Source: Methylococcaceae bacterium TMED69
Lineage (GTDB): Bacteria; Pseudomonadota; Gammaproteobacteria; Ga0077536
Assembly (NCBI GenBank): GCA_002170535.1
Contig: NHDW01000002.1
Span: 121,473-158,170, forward strand
Reading direction: 5' to 3'
DNA length: 36,698 nucleotides
Shown: in pieces, positions 24,501 through 32,090 of the stretch
Layout: the number at the start of each line of letters is the position of its first letter
Numbering within the stretch: the first letter of the stretch is position 1
Made by a program: the position numbers and the translations under genes
The notes under the pieces: model-generated
The model's database searches: none
Told to the model about the DNA's origin: nothing
The model's input: only the letters and a program-made list of their open reading frames with translations

Positions 24501-24976
24501 TTCAAGGGGCATTTATTGTGGATGAGCTTACTGATTTAGTAGAGGAGGCCGTCCTAAAAGAATTCGAAAATATTTCAACGAGAGGCGGGGTCCTGGGAGC
24601 TATGGATACGATGTATCAGCGTTCGAAAATACAAGACGAGAGCATGCTTTATGAGACAAAAAAACACGATGGGTCTTTACCTTTAATTGGAGTAAACACC
24701 TTCTTAGCAAAAGATGATTTAGGAGGAGAAGAATCAATGGAAATCGAGCTAATAAGGTCAACAAGGGATGAAAAAGAAGATCAGATTTCAAATCTTTCAA
24801 ATTATCAAAATATTAATTCAACTGAGGCAGAAACCGCCTTGGCACAACTTAAACAGACAGCGATAAATAAAGGTAATTGTTTTGAAGAGTTGATGGAGAC
24901 CACGAAGTGCTCATCTTTAGGCCAGATATCCAACTCATTGTATGGAGTTGGCGGAGAATACCGTCGAAGTATGTAA
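21527..24976 (+). CDS. icmF: Fused isobutyryl-CoA mutase
   Basis: A 1149-residue fusion of B12-binding domain, MeaB-like G-protein chaperone and acyl-CoA mutase core, in that order. It interconverts isobutyryl-CoA and n-butyryl-CoA with adenosylcobalamin. The B12 motif is DGHDAA, with H33 as axial ligand. The GTPase P-loop is GTGGSGKS at 210-217. In the mutase core, F610 (RMFAGEG) and Q796 (KEDQAQNTC) stand where methylmalonyl-CoA mutase has Tyr89 and Arg207, the known switch to isobutyryl-type substrates. It is somewhat longer than typical IcmF (about 1090). The extra length is mainly between F610 and Q796, as in some proteobacterial forms. IcmF can also accept isovaleryl/pivalyl-CoA. It follows the cyclase by 56 bases and precedes a BtuF-like gene. 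Confidence 0.92.
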   Translation: MSTQENELKNKLDISEEKSPLRFVTAASLFDGHDAAINVMRRMIQAEGAEVIHLGHNRSVREIVEAAIQEDADGIAISSYQGGHNEFFKYMYDMLNQLGAQHVKIFGGGGGTITEEEIASLEEYGIEKIYHPNDGMRMGLDGMIKDLIVRCEKSRRLGGKHQSAQNNPDLATSKMISAIEDNDFSEAKLNVLRKEWELASDNCIVIGITGTGGSGKSSVTDEIMSRFKMHLPKIRIGVLAVDPTRRRTGGALLGDRIRMNSLRDSTTFMRSMATRRQNKSTSAILNDAIAYMRSLDFNLIIVETAGIGQSDSEIVDLVDLSVYVMTSEYGASSQLEKIDMLDFADLIILNKFDRKSSADALRDIKKQWKRNHNKFSFNDEDIPVYPTIASQFNDDGLSHVFTKLCALIQQKSDLKDSDWIPAANFTAVMPDPSQIIPASRSRYLAEISESSRIIDKDIQTKSKAASLAFSLYKCLSLLDGENVPESLSFYEKDKITKSGEDNTLVSMRQKYNEKLNELGSFRQDLKNWAERIKGVTEPEYEYQIRDKIIKGENFVRTLSGLGIPKISPPKFDDWGLTLAFIAKENLPGFYPFTGGVFPYRRSGEDPIRMFAGEGTPERTNARFHYLAEGQEAVRLSTAFDSVTLYGEDPHHRPDIYGKVGNSGVSVANLDDAKKLYSGFDLCAPSTSVSMTINGPAPIILAFFMNTAIDQQVELYLKKSGKWNGARKSIEQYFKYRDQPQYGGKLPNGNEGLGLGFLGLSSDKIIDKLTYEKIKVDALRKVRGTVQADILKEDQAQNTCIFSTEFSLRLMGDVQEYFIEKSVRNFYSVSISGYHIAEAGANPISQLAFTLSNGFTIVEYYLARGMKIDDFAPNLSFFFSNGMDPEYTVIGRVARRIWARAMKERYGASERSQKLKYHIQTSGRSLHAQEISFNDIRTTLQALCALFDNCNSLHTNAYDEAITTPTEESVRRAVAIQLIINKEFGLNFCENPIQGAFIVDELTDLVEEAVLKEFENISTRGGVLGAMDTMYQRSKIQDESMLYETKKHDGSLPLIGVNTFLAKDDLGGEESMEIELIRSTRDEKEDQISNLSNYQNINSTEAETALAQLKQTAINKGNCFEELMETTKCSSLGQISNSLYGVGGEYRRSM

Positions 24977-24997
24977 TGCCAACACTGGAAAAATTTA

Positions 24998-25804
24998 ATG
25001 AAAAAGGTTGTTACTAGGCATCATGATAAAATAATAATTGGTAACCCTAGAATCGTGTCTATGGTGCCCAGTTTGACTGAATTACTCCATGACTTAGATT
25101 TATTGGCAAATATTGTCGGGTGCACCAAATTTTGTGTTCATCCACAAAAGTTATTGAGAGATATTCCAAAATTTGGTGGAACAAAATGTGTAGATTCGTC
25201 AGTTATTTTAGATCTAGAGCCCACGCACATCATAATGAATATCGATGAAAATAAAAAAGAGCTGTTTGAACAATTTAAAAACAAAAACGTAGAAGTAATC
25301 GTGACACACCCTCAAACACCTCTTGATAATTTAATTTTATTTGAAACTTTTGGAAAAATTTTTTCACGGATGGAATTAGCTAGAACCCTTTCAATAAAAT
25401 TTAAACAGAGCTTGCTGGCACTAAAAAAGGATTCAAGGTTTTACAAGCCAAAAGATGTGCTGTACTTGATCTGGAGAAAACCTTGGATGTCCGTAGCGCG
25501 AGATACATATATATCAAAAATGCTAGAGTTGATAAATTACAATACCGTTAATTTTCTTAGCAAAGAAAGATATCCAGTTATCAGTGAAGCTGAACTTCTA
25601 TCTTTTGGTTGTGATGCTATTTTGTTAAGTAGTGAACCTTACCCATTTAAAGAGAAACATGTTGCTGAAATTAAAACATTATGTAAAAGTTGTAATAACG
25701 TTTCTCTAATCGACGGAGAGAAAATCTCCTGGTATGGAAGTAGAGCAATTAAAGGTCTTGAGTATTTGCGCGAGATTGCTAGCAAGGAGTCTGTTTATGT
25801 GTGA
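24998..25804 (+). CDS. BtuF-like helical-backbone metal receptor without signal peptide
   Basis: A 268-residue protein of the periplasmic-binding-protein class III fold used by BtuF (cobalamin) and iron-siderophore receptors. The start of the fold is unmistakable: RIVSMVPSLTELLHDL, then IVGCTKFCVHP, IPKFGGTKCVD and LEPTHIIMNIDEN. No hydrophobic signal peptide or lipobox precedes it, so it is probably cytoplasmic. Members like this are usually labelled cobalamin-binding but are poorly characterised. Position 22 bases after icmF, a B12 enzyme, supports a role in handling cobalamin, for example cofactor delivery. It overlaps the DUF1289 gene by eight bases. Confidence 0.75.
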   Translation: MKKVVTRHHDKIIIGNPRIVSMVPSLTELLHDLDLLANIVGCTKFCVHPQKLLRDIPKFGGTKCVDSSVILDLEPTHIIMNIDENKKELFEQFKNKNVEVIVTHPQTPLDNLILFETFGKIFSRMELARTLSIKFKQSLLALKKDSRFYKPKDVLYLIWRKPWMSVARDTYISKMLELINYNTVNFLSKERYPVISEAELLSFGCDAILLSSEPYPFKEKHVAEIKTLCKSCNNVSLIDGEKISWYGSRAIKGLEYLREIASKESVYV

Positions 25805-25967
25805 GACTAAGAGTCCATGTATCGGACTTTGTCTATTGAGTGATGATAGGAAATTTTGCGTTGGCTGCTACAGAACAAGAGAGGAAATTGTGAAGTGGGT
25901 AAAATATTCAGATAAGGAGAGATCTAATATTATTGGCCGATTAGCAACCCGAAAAAAATCGCCATAA
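25797..25967 (+). CDS. DUF1289 small cysteine-rich protein
   Basis: A 56-residue protein with the DUF1289 pattern SPCIGLCLLSDDRKFCVGCY followed by RTREEIVKW. Four cysteines in a CxxxC...CxxC arrangement suggest a small metal site. Function is unknown. The frame extends upstream, but the ATG at 25797 gives the family's normal N-terminus and overlaps the previous gene's stop (ATGTGTGA), typical of translational coupling, so I chose it. Together with the BtuF-like protein it forms a two-gene unit that may serve B12 or metal handling for icmF, which is inference. Confidence 0.8.
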   Translation: MCETKSPCIGLCLLSDDRKFCVGCYRTREEIVKWVKYSDKERSNIIGRLATRKKSP

Positions 25968-25978
25968 TAAAAAATTAA

Positions 25979-25986
25979 AAGGAGGT
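25979..25986 (+). promoter_or_regulatory. Strong ribosome-binding site fixing a TTG start
   Basis: AAGGAGGT lies five bases before the TTG at 25992 and is a near-perfect anti-16S match. It decides the start of the enoyl-CoA hydratase/isomerase gene. Confidence 0.7.
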
Positions 25987-25991
25987 TAACA

Positions 25992-26783
25992 TTGGGATAT
26001 AAAACACTTGAATTAAAAATAATTGATAAGGTAGCAATAATAACCCTAAATCGTCCCGATGATGCCAATTCTTTGAACTTAGAAATGGCAAACGAACTAC
26101 TTGAAATATCAACTATGTGTGATTCGGCTCCTAATATAAGAGCTGTTGTTTTAACTGCCAATGGCAAGATGTTTTCTGGAGGAGGAGACCTGCCATCATT
26201 TCAGAAGCAAGGTGATAAGTTATCAGAATACCTTAGGCTTACTACGACTGGTTTACACATGGCAATTTCTAGATTTAAGCGAATGGACGCACCATTCATT
26301 GTAGCAGTAAATGGAACGGCGGCAGGAGCTGGCTTTTCAATTGCAATTAGCGGAGATCTGGTGTTTTCTTCTAATTCAGCACGGTTTACGGTTGCCTATA
26401 CAAAGATTGGCGTTTCGCCTGATGGCGGTAGCACATGGATGTTACCCCGAATTGTCGGAGAGAAAAAAGCAATGGAATTAATGTTACTTAATCCCGTGCT
26501 TAAAGCTGAAGAAGCTCTTCAACTTGGGTTAATTTCAAGAATTTATCCTCAGGCGGATTTACACGAAGAAGCCTTTAAGGTTGCATACCAGTTAGCCGCG
26601 GGACCTTCATTAGCATTTGGTGAAACGAAAAGGCTTCTTGCAGATAGTTCAGTGAACTCTATGGAGCATCAACTAGAGCTTGAGACTCGGGCGATAGCAG
26701 GATTAGCCCGTTACTCAAAAGATACCAAAGAGGGGATCGGGTCATTTATTGAGAAAAGAGCACCTGAGTTTAAAGGTGAATAA
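25992..26783 (+). CDS. Enoyl-CoA hydratase/isomerase (crotonase fold, PaaG-like)
   Basis: A 263-residue crotonase-superfamily protein. The oxyanion-hole segments are MFSGGGDLPSF and NGTAAGAGFSIAISGDLV. At the second active-site position, where hydratases have glutamate and a following GAGGT, it reads IGVSPDGGSTWMLPR. The Asp with no second Glu is the arrangement of PaaG-type isomerases, so double-bond isomerisation or ring-oxepin chemistry is as likely as hydration. The start is a TTG fixed by a strong ribosome site. It ends the long plus-strand run that includes icmF, and could process the butyryl-CoA-derived enoyl-CoA. It converges on the VWA gene with a 14-base gap. Confidence 0.82.
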   Translation: MGYKTLELKIIDKVAIITLNRPDDANSLNLEMANELLEISTMCDSAPNIRAVVLTANGKMFSGGGDLPSFQKQGDKLSEYLRLTTTGLHMAISRFKRMDAPFIVAVNGTAAGAGFSIAISGDLVFSSNSARFTVAYTKIGVSPDGGSTWMLPRIVGEKKAMELMLLNPVLKAEEALQLGLISRIYPQADLHEEAFKVAYQLAAGPSLAFGETKRLLADSSVNSMEHQLELETRAIAGLARYSKDTKEGIGSFIEKRAPEFKGE

Positions 26784-26797
26784 TAAAAGCATCGGAT

Positions 26798-27952
26798 TTA
26801 TTTAATTTGCATTAATCCGTCAACTAGTTTCTTTAACGCTATTGTATTAAAGGCAGGTAAAAAATGGTCTATGTATGGCATAGCCGTTTTTAGTGCGGCC
26901 GCTCTAACCTCAAACGTGGAGGCTCCATACATTGGGTTAATCCAAACTAGTGTCCTAACCAATCGCTTACATATTTGAAGCTCTCTTTCTAGTGGTGAGA
27001 TCTCAGAATCACTGTTTTTAAAATTATTACTTCCATATCCGTCGCTAACAATCATCAAAATCGTGTTTTTTTTCATTGACTCTCTGAGAACAGTGTTATT
27101 TACTTTTTTAATAGTTGCATAAATATCTGTTCCTCCAGACCAGTGCCTTACGGCATTGGAAATTTTTATCATTGAATCCTCAACATTGTTATTTTGCAAA
27201 AACTCTGTAATTTCATCAGTTTCAGTGCTGAATACAAATGTTCTAGAAGTCGGAATTTTTTTTTGGATTCCAAACATTAACTGCAGTAGAAAAGAATTAA
27301 ATACATCCATTGAACCACTAACGTCACAAAGGAGCACAAGTTTGGTTTTGAGAAGCTTTTTATTTTTTTTATAGATTTTGAAAAGATCTCCTCCAAAACA
27401 AATATTTGATCTTAATGAAGTCCTGATATCTATCCGTTTGCCTTTTAAGCTAATTCTTTCTCTGCGAGATTTCTGAAAAGCTAATTTTTTAGCAATCTTT
27501 GAAATGGTCTCATCGAGCGGGGGAGCAGAAGCATCCCACCGGCTGAGAAGATTCGCATTGTTTTTAGTATGGTCGTAACCTTCGGTTGCTGTTTCCGCAA
27601 GCAAGTCACGGTGTCCTTCGTTTTCTCGACCGGAGGGAAGGTCAGTTCGTAGTAATTCTGCGTTGGTTGTCAAAAGCCCCCCTTCTGTATCTTCGGCTTT
27701 AACCCCCCAATAGGTTTCGAATAAACGATTGAACTTAGCTTCATCTTCTCGAGATTTAGCAATTTGCATGCAAAGAGCAAGTCTTAACGTATTTCTTTGG
27801 ATCACGTCTAGGAAGGGCAAAGATCTAAAGATATCGATTTTCTCGGCTTGACTAACCTTTAATCCTTTATCACGGCATAATTCACATATGTTAAAGATAT
27901 GCTTGAATAGATTTTCTTGACCTTGTTTAATTTTGCTGGTTGTTTTAACCAT
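26798..27952 (-). CDS. CoxE-like protein with VWA domain
   Basis: A 384-residue VWA-domain protein of the CoxE type, partner of MoxR-family ATPases that mature metalloenzymes or assemble complexes. The metal-ion-dependent adhesion site is complete: D210-V-S212-G-S214 (LLCDVSGSMD), T275 (WSGGTDIY) and D304 (MIVSDGYGSN). The N-terminal 190 residues are a helical, charged region typical of CoxE. It overlaps the upstream MoxR gene by one base (TAATG), so the two are translationally coupled. No CO dehydrogenase or other molybdenum-hydroxylase gene lies in the window, so the client is unknown. Confidence 0.82.
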   Translation of the reverse strand: MVKTTSKIKQGQENLFKHIFNICELCRDKGLKVSQAEKIDIFRSLPFLDVIQRNTLRLALCMQIAKSREDEAKFNRLFETYWGVKAEDTEGGLLTTNAELLRTDLPSGRENEGHRDLLAETATEGYDHTKNNANLLSRWDASAPPLDETISKIAKKLAFQKSRRERISLKGKRIDIRTSLRSNICFGGDLFKIYKKNKKLLKTKLVLLCDVSGSMDVFNSFLLQLMFGIQKKIPTSRTFVFSTETDEITEFLQNNNVEDSMIKISNAVRHWSGGTDIYATIKKVNNTVLRESMKKNTILMIVSDGYGSNNFKNSDSEISPLERELQICKRLVRTLVWINPMYGASTFEVRAAALKTAMPYIDHFLPAFNTIALKKLVDGLMQIK

Positions 27953-28866
27953 TAATTTAAAATGTCCGATAAGTCGATATCTTTAAGTAGGTCTAAATCG
28001 TCTCTATTTTTTAAAAACGTTATAGCTGTTTCGTTTACCACCTCAATTGTCAAACTGTCGATCTCTAAAGCAAATAGAGCGGTTGCCCAATCAATCGTCT
28101 CGGAAATACCCGGTTTTTTTCTGATTTCAGTTCCTCTCAGCAATTGAATAGTTTTTACAACTTTCTCTGTTAAAGTTTCACTCAAATTTGGTACTTTCTT
28201 CTGAATTATTTTGATTTCTTTGCTTAACGATGGGTACTCAATCCATAGGTATAGACATCTTCGCTTTAATGCATTGTTCAAATCTCTTGTTCTGTTTGAG
28301 GTTAATATTACTATTGGGGGCTCCACTGCTTTGATAGTGCCTAATTCTGGTATGGTAACTTGATAGTCAGATAGTATCTCGAGCAAAAAGGCCTCAAATT
28401 CTTCATCAGCTCTGTCTATTTCGTCAATAAGTAACACAGGAGGTTTGGTTGTTGTGTTTTTTACAGCTTTTAGAAGTGGGCGATCAAGCAAAAATTTTTC
28501 ACTAAATATGTTTTTCTCAACCTCTTCCTTAGTATGATTTGCAAGTTCTGAAAGCCTTACCTCTAGGATTTGACGAGAATAGTTCCATTCGTAAAGCGCA
28601 CTTGATTGGTCTAATCCTTCATAACATTGCAATCTTATTAGTTCAGTGTCTAATATTTTTGCCAATGTTTTGGCAAGTTCGGTTTTGCCAACTCCCGCTT
28701 CCCCTTCTAAAAGTATTGGTTTTTTTAAATCTAATGAAAGTTTTGTGGCTATACAGATTTCTTTTTCAGGTATATAGTTTTGTTCTTCGAGTAAAGTTTT
28801 AACATCCTCAATTGAAACGAAAGGACGTTGAAACGTACGCCCTTTACCATCTTTTATATTTTCCAC
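27952..28866 (-). CDS. MoxR-family AAA+ ATPase (CoxD-like)
   Basis: A 304-residue MoxR-type AAA+ ATPase. Walker A is GEAGVGKT at 55-62, Walker B is LLIDEID at 145-151, sensor 1 is ILTSNRTRDL, and an arginine-finger region is ALKRRC. These ATPases act with VWA proteins as chaperones, and CoxD specifically with CoxE in CO dehydrogenase maturation. The first gene of a two-gene minus-strand operon, it faces the AcuI-like gene across a 100-base gap. CoxD-like is chosen because its partner is CoxE-like and because of the compact size. The client is not visible. Confidence 0.85.
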   Translation of the reverse strand: MENIKDGKGRTFQRPFVSIEDVKTLLEEQNYIPEKEICIATKLSLDLKKPILLEGEAGVGKTELAKTLAKILDTELIRLQCYEGLDQSSALYEWNYSRQILEVRLSELANHTKEEVEKNIFSEKFLLDRPLLKAVKNTTTKPPVLLIDEIDRADEEFEAFLLEILSDYQVTIPELGTIKAVEPPIVILTSNRTRDLNNALKRRCLYLWIEYPSLSKEIKIIQKKVPNLSETLTEKVVKTIQLLRGTEIRKKPGISETIDWATALFALEIDSLTIEVVNETAITFLKNRDDLDLLKDIDLSDILN

Positions 28867-28904
28867 ACTAATTTAACTCCATTTTTTAAAAAATTCTTCT
28901 AAGG

Positions 28905-28933
28905 TTGTAATTAATCATGATGTTAAGCACAAT
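28905..28933 (+). promoter_or_regulatory. Weak candidate promoter for the AcuI-like gene
   Basis: In the 100-base divergent gap, TTGTAA (28905-28910) and CACAAT (28928-28933) are 17 bases apart, each matching four of six consensus bases. The message would have a leader of about 27 bases containing AAGGA at 28953-28957. Other spacings are possible. Confidence 0.25.
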
Positions 28934-28966
28934 TGTAATCTATATCAGAAGAAAGGAAACTATAAA

Positions 28967-29965
28967 TTGAGCCAAAAATTTAACGCTATTATTGCTAAAA
29001 AGGATTCTGACGGAAAATTCGTCGCAGAATTAAGCCAAATCACTACTACCGACTTGCCAGATGAAGATGTATTAATTGACATTGATTTTTCGACACTTAA
29101 TTACAAAGATGGACTTGCAGTTACCAATAAACTTCCCATTTGCCAAAAATTTCCGATGGTATGTGGGATTGATCTTGCCGGTTCCGTGATTGAGTCAGAG
29201 AATGAAAAGTTTTCCCCTGGTCAAAAAGTTTTGGTAAATGGCTTTGGTTTATCCGAAAGATACTGGGGAGGCTATAGTCAAAAACAAAGTGTCAATTCGT
29301 CTTTTTTGATTCCTGTGCCTGAAAATTTCTCAACTCGATCGGCTATGGCTATTGGGACTGCAGGATATACGGCGATGCTTGCGGTTAACGCGATTAGAGA
29401 TCATGGTGTTAAACCATCGGACGGTGATATTTTAGTGACTGGGTCTGTAGGTGGGGTAGGGTCTGTTGCAATAACTTTATTGTCTAACTTGGGTTATAGT
29501 GTAATTGCGTCAACAGGGAGGATAGAACAGTCTGATTACCTTAAGGATTTAGGCGCAAAAAAAATAATCGACAGAACAATGCTTAGCGCGCCAGGTCGGC
29601 CGTTAGATAAAGAAAGCTGGGCCGCGGCTATCGATAATGTTGGTTCTTCTACGCTCTCAAATGTTCTGGCAAAAACGAATTATAGTGGTATCGTTGCATC
29701 ATGCGGACTGGCAGGTGGATCTGATCTTCCCGGAACTGTTTTGCCATTCATATTGCGAAATGTCAGATTGCAGGGGGTGGATTCGGTTCAAGCCCCTTTG
29801 GCACTCAGAGAAAGGGCTTGGAAAGATTTATCTGAACTTCTTGATCTTTCTATCCTGGAAAGTATGACCAGTGTAGCTAAATTATCAGACGTTTTTGATT
29901 TGGGTAAACAAATAGTGTCAGGTAAAATTAAAGGACGAATTGTTATAGACGTAAATTCTATTTAA
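28967..29965 (+). CDS. acuI: AcuI/YhdH-type acrylyl-CoA reductase
   Basis: A 332-residue zinc-independent medium-chain dehydrogenase/reductase of the YhdH/AcuI family, which reduces acryloyl-CoA to propionyl-CoA with NADPH and so detoxifies acrylate from DMSP or 3-hydroxypropionate metabolism. Diagnostic blocks are STLNYKDGLAV, FPMVCGIDLAGSV and the nucleotide loop VTGSVGGVG at 157-165, with SGKIKGRIVIDV at the end. The frame starts at a TTG with AAGGA nine bases upstream. The gene is followed by a bifunctional hydratase/dehydrogenase 37 bases on, which fits a C3-C4 acyl-CoA pathway. DMSP lyase and DMSP demethylase genes are not in the window, so substrate is inferred from family only. Confidence 0.82.
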   Translation: MSQKFNAIIAKKDSDGKFVAELSQITTTDLPDEDVLIDIDFSTLNYKDGLAVTNKLPICQKFPMVCGIDLAGSVIESENEKFSPGQKVLVNGFGLSERYWGGYSQKQSVNSSFLIPVPENFSTRSAMAIGTAGYTAMLAVNAIRDHGVKPSDGDILVTGSVGGVGSVAITLLSNLGYSVIASTGRIEQSDYLKDLGAKKIIDRTMLSAPGRPLDKESWAAAIDNVGSSTLSNVLAKTNYSGIVASCGLAGGSDLPGTVLPFILRNVRLQGVDSVQAPLALRERAWKDLSELLDLSILESMTSVAKLSDVFDLGKQIVSGKIKGRIVIDVNSI

Positions 29966-30002
29966 ATTAGTATTATTTTAGTAAAAGTTTAAAGGGTAAA
30001 TA

Positions 30003-32090
30003 ATGACTCAAGTTGTAAGTTACAGAAGAGAAAACCAATCCGGGTTTATAGTGGGGATAATAGAGATAAACAGTCCACCCGTTAATGCCTTATCTATTCT
30101 TGTTCGAAAAGGGATAATGCGATGCTTGGACCAGTTCGAAAAAGATCAGGACGCGCAAATTGCAATATTACTGTGTCACGGTAGAACATTTATTGCGGGG
30201 GCTGACATTACGGAATTTGATAAACCTAGAGAAGATCCATGGTTGCCAGAGGTGATACACAGAATGGAATCACTTGAAAAACTTCTAGTTGCGGCCATTC
30301 ATGGAACAGCTCTCGGAGGAGGGCTTGAGACAGCAATGGGTTGCCATTACCGATTTGCCTTAGAGAGTGCTATGGTTGGCTTGCCGGAGGTGAGCTTGGG
30401 ATTATTGCCAGGAGCCACAGGCACTCAGCGACTCACTAGGTTAGTTGGCCCCAAACGGGCACTGGATATCATGGTTTCTGGGAAGCCAATAAAAGCAGTT
30501 GATGCATTGTCTGATGGTATAATTGATAAAATTGGGTCAGACGACCTTCTTCAAGGAGCCATCGATTATTGTAAAGAATTAATCAATAGCGAAGCAAAAC
30601 CACAAAGGATAAAGGATCTGTATGTAGACGATACACTTTTTAGTCGAGATATGTTTGCTGAATATCGTTCTAAAATTTCGAGCAAAACACGTGGATTTTT
30701 CGCTCCCGAGAAAATAATCCAGTGTGTTGAAGCTGCTACTTTGCGGTATCATGAGGGCGTAGAAATTGAAAATAATTTGTTTCAAGAATGTATGGCTTCG
30801 GAACAGTCAATTGCCCAAAGACATATGTTTTTTTCTGAAAGGGCATGTTCTAAAGTACCTGGTTTGGAGCCCACTATCAAACCTTTGAATGTTATCAAAG
30901 TCGGAGTTGTTGGTGGTGGAACAATGGGAGGGGGTATTGCAATGAATTTTGCAAATGCTGGGATTCCCACGATATTAAAGGAAATAGATCAAGCTTCTCT
31001 AGATAAAGGTTTGGGTATTATTGAGGGTAATTATCAGAATACTGTAAGTAAAGGCAGGCTATCTGAAGCTCAAAAAACTAGATGCATGTCTATGATTTCA
31101 GGTACCACGAGTTACGATGATCTGGCAGATTGTGACCTGATTGTAGAGGCAGTTTTTGAAAACCTTGAACTAAAAAAATCAATTTTCACTGAGTTAGATT
31201 CCGTTGCAAAGGCGACCTGCATACTAGCTTCTAATACCTCTACATTGAATATTGATGAGATTGCAGATTCGACCCATCGCCCAGAAAATGTAATGGGTTG
31301 GCATTTTTTTGCCCCGGCAAACGTAATGACGCTACTAGAGTTAGTAAGAGGTAAAAAAACTAGCGATACTGTTATCGCAACGGCAATGAGTTTGGCCAAA
31401 AAAATTAAAAAAACCCCGGTTCTTGTTGGTGTATGTTTTGGTTTTGTTGGTAATCGTATGTTTTTCCCTTACGTAAGAGAGGCACAACAAATGATTCTAG
31501 AAGGAGCAAGCCCCGAACGGATTGACAAAGTTGCTTTTGACTGGGGGATGGCAATGGGACCAAACGGTGTGTGTGACCTCTCCGGGTTAGATGTCTTACA
31601 GAAGGTGAAATCCGAGTGGAAAGACAGGCCGGAAGACCCTTCTTTATGGACTCTTATAGATCGTCTGGTCCAACTTGGTCGTTTGGGCCAGAAAACGGGG
31701 AGTGGTATTTTCAAATACGTGGGAAGAGCTCCAGTTCTAGAAGATGAAGTCCTTGAAATGGCTAAGGAAGAGGCTGAAAAATTTTCGATCACAAAAAGGG
31801 ATATCGACGATAATGAGATTATTGAGAGGCTTCTGTATTCGATGATTAATGAGGGCGCCCATATTCTGGGAGAGGGTATAGCTTATAGAGCTAGCGACAT
31901 AGACGTTGTATTTGTCCATGGGTATGGAATGGGGAGATATCGTGGAGGTCCAATGCACTTTGCAAATACAAAAGGAATTGATAATGTGATAAAAACCATT
32001 CAGAAATATCAAAAACGATATGGAGATAAATATTGGAAGCCAGCACCTCTGATTCTTGAATTATACGAAAAAAATGGGAAGTTTATTTAG
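30003..32090 (+). CDS. Bifunctional enoyl-CoA hydratase / 3-hydroxyacyl-CoA dehydrogenase
   Basis: A 695-residue beta-oxidation enzyme of the FadB/FadJ/peroxisomal-multifunctional type. The N-terminal crotonase domain has oxyanion segment FIAGADITEF, E109 in LGGGLETAM and E129 in GLPEVSLGLLPG, so both hydratase glutamates are present. The dehydrogenase half begins with GVVGGGTMGGG (about 301-311) and an acidic residue after the second strand (KEID) for NAD+. The catalytic segment MGWHFFAPANVM follows, then a duplicated C-terminal domain. It hydrates an enoyl-CoA and oxidises the (S)-3-hydroxyacyl-CoA. With AcuI just upstream and IcmF nearby, short or branched acyl-CoAs are likely substrates. 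The thiolase partner is not adjacent. Confidence 0.88.
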   Translation: MTQVVSYRRENQSGFIVGIIEINSPPVNALSILVRKGIMRCLDQFEKDQDAQIAILLCHGRTFIAGADITEFDKPREDPWLPEVIHRMESLEKLLVAAIHGTALGGGLETAMGCHYRFALESAMVGLPEVSLGLLPGATGTQRLTRLVGPKRALDIMVSGKPIKAVDALSDGIIDKIGSDDLLQGAIDYCKELINSEAKPQRIKDLYVDDTLFSRDMFAEYRSKISSKTRGFFAPEKIIQCVEAATLRYHEGVEIENNLFQECMASEQSIAQRHMFFSERACSKVPGLEPTIKPLNVIKVGVVGGGTMGGGIAMNFANAGIPTILKEIDQASLDKGLGIIEGNYQNTVSKGRLSEAQKTRCMSMISGTTSYDDLADCDLIVEAVFENLELKKSIFTELDSVAKATCILASNTSTLNIDEIADSTHRPENVMGWHFFAPANVMTLLELVRGKKTSDTVIATAMSLAKKIKKTPVLVGVCFGFVGNRMFFPYVREAQQMILEGASPERIDKVAFDWGMAMGPNGVCDLSGLDVLQKVKSEWKDRPEDPSLWTLIDRLVQLGRLGQKTGSGIFKYVGRAPVLEDEVLEMAKEEAEKFSITKRDIDDNEIIERLLYSMINEGAHILGEGIAYRASDIDVVFVHGYGMGRYRGGPMHFANTKGIDNVIKTIQKYQKRYGDKYWKPAPLILELYEKNGKFI

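Noticed and set aside
25734-25796. Upstream extension of the DUF1289 gene
   Set aside because: The added 21 residues overlap the BtuF-like gene in another frame and do not match the family. The ATG at 25797 with the overlapping stop is the better start.
26798-28866. CO dehydrogenase locus
   Set aside because: Only the CoxD/CoxE-like accessory proteins are present. No large, medium or small CO dehydrogenase subunit can be seen.
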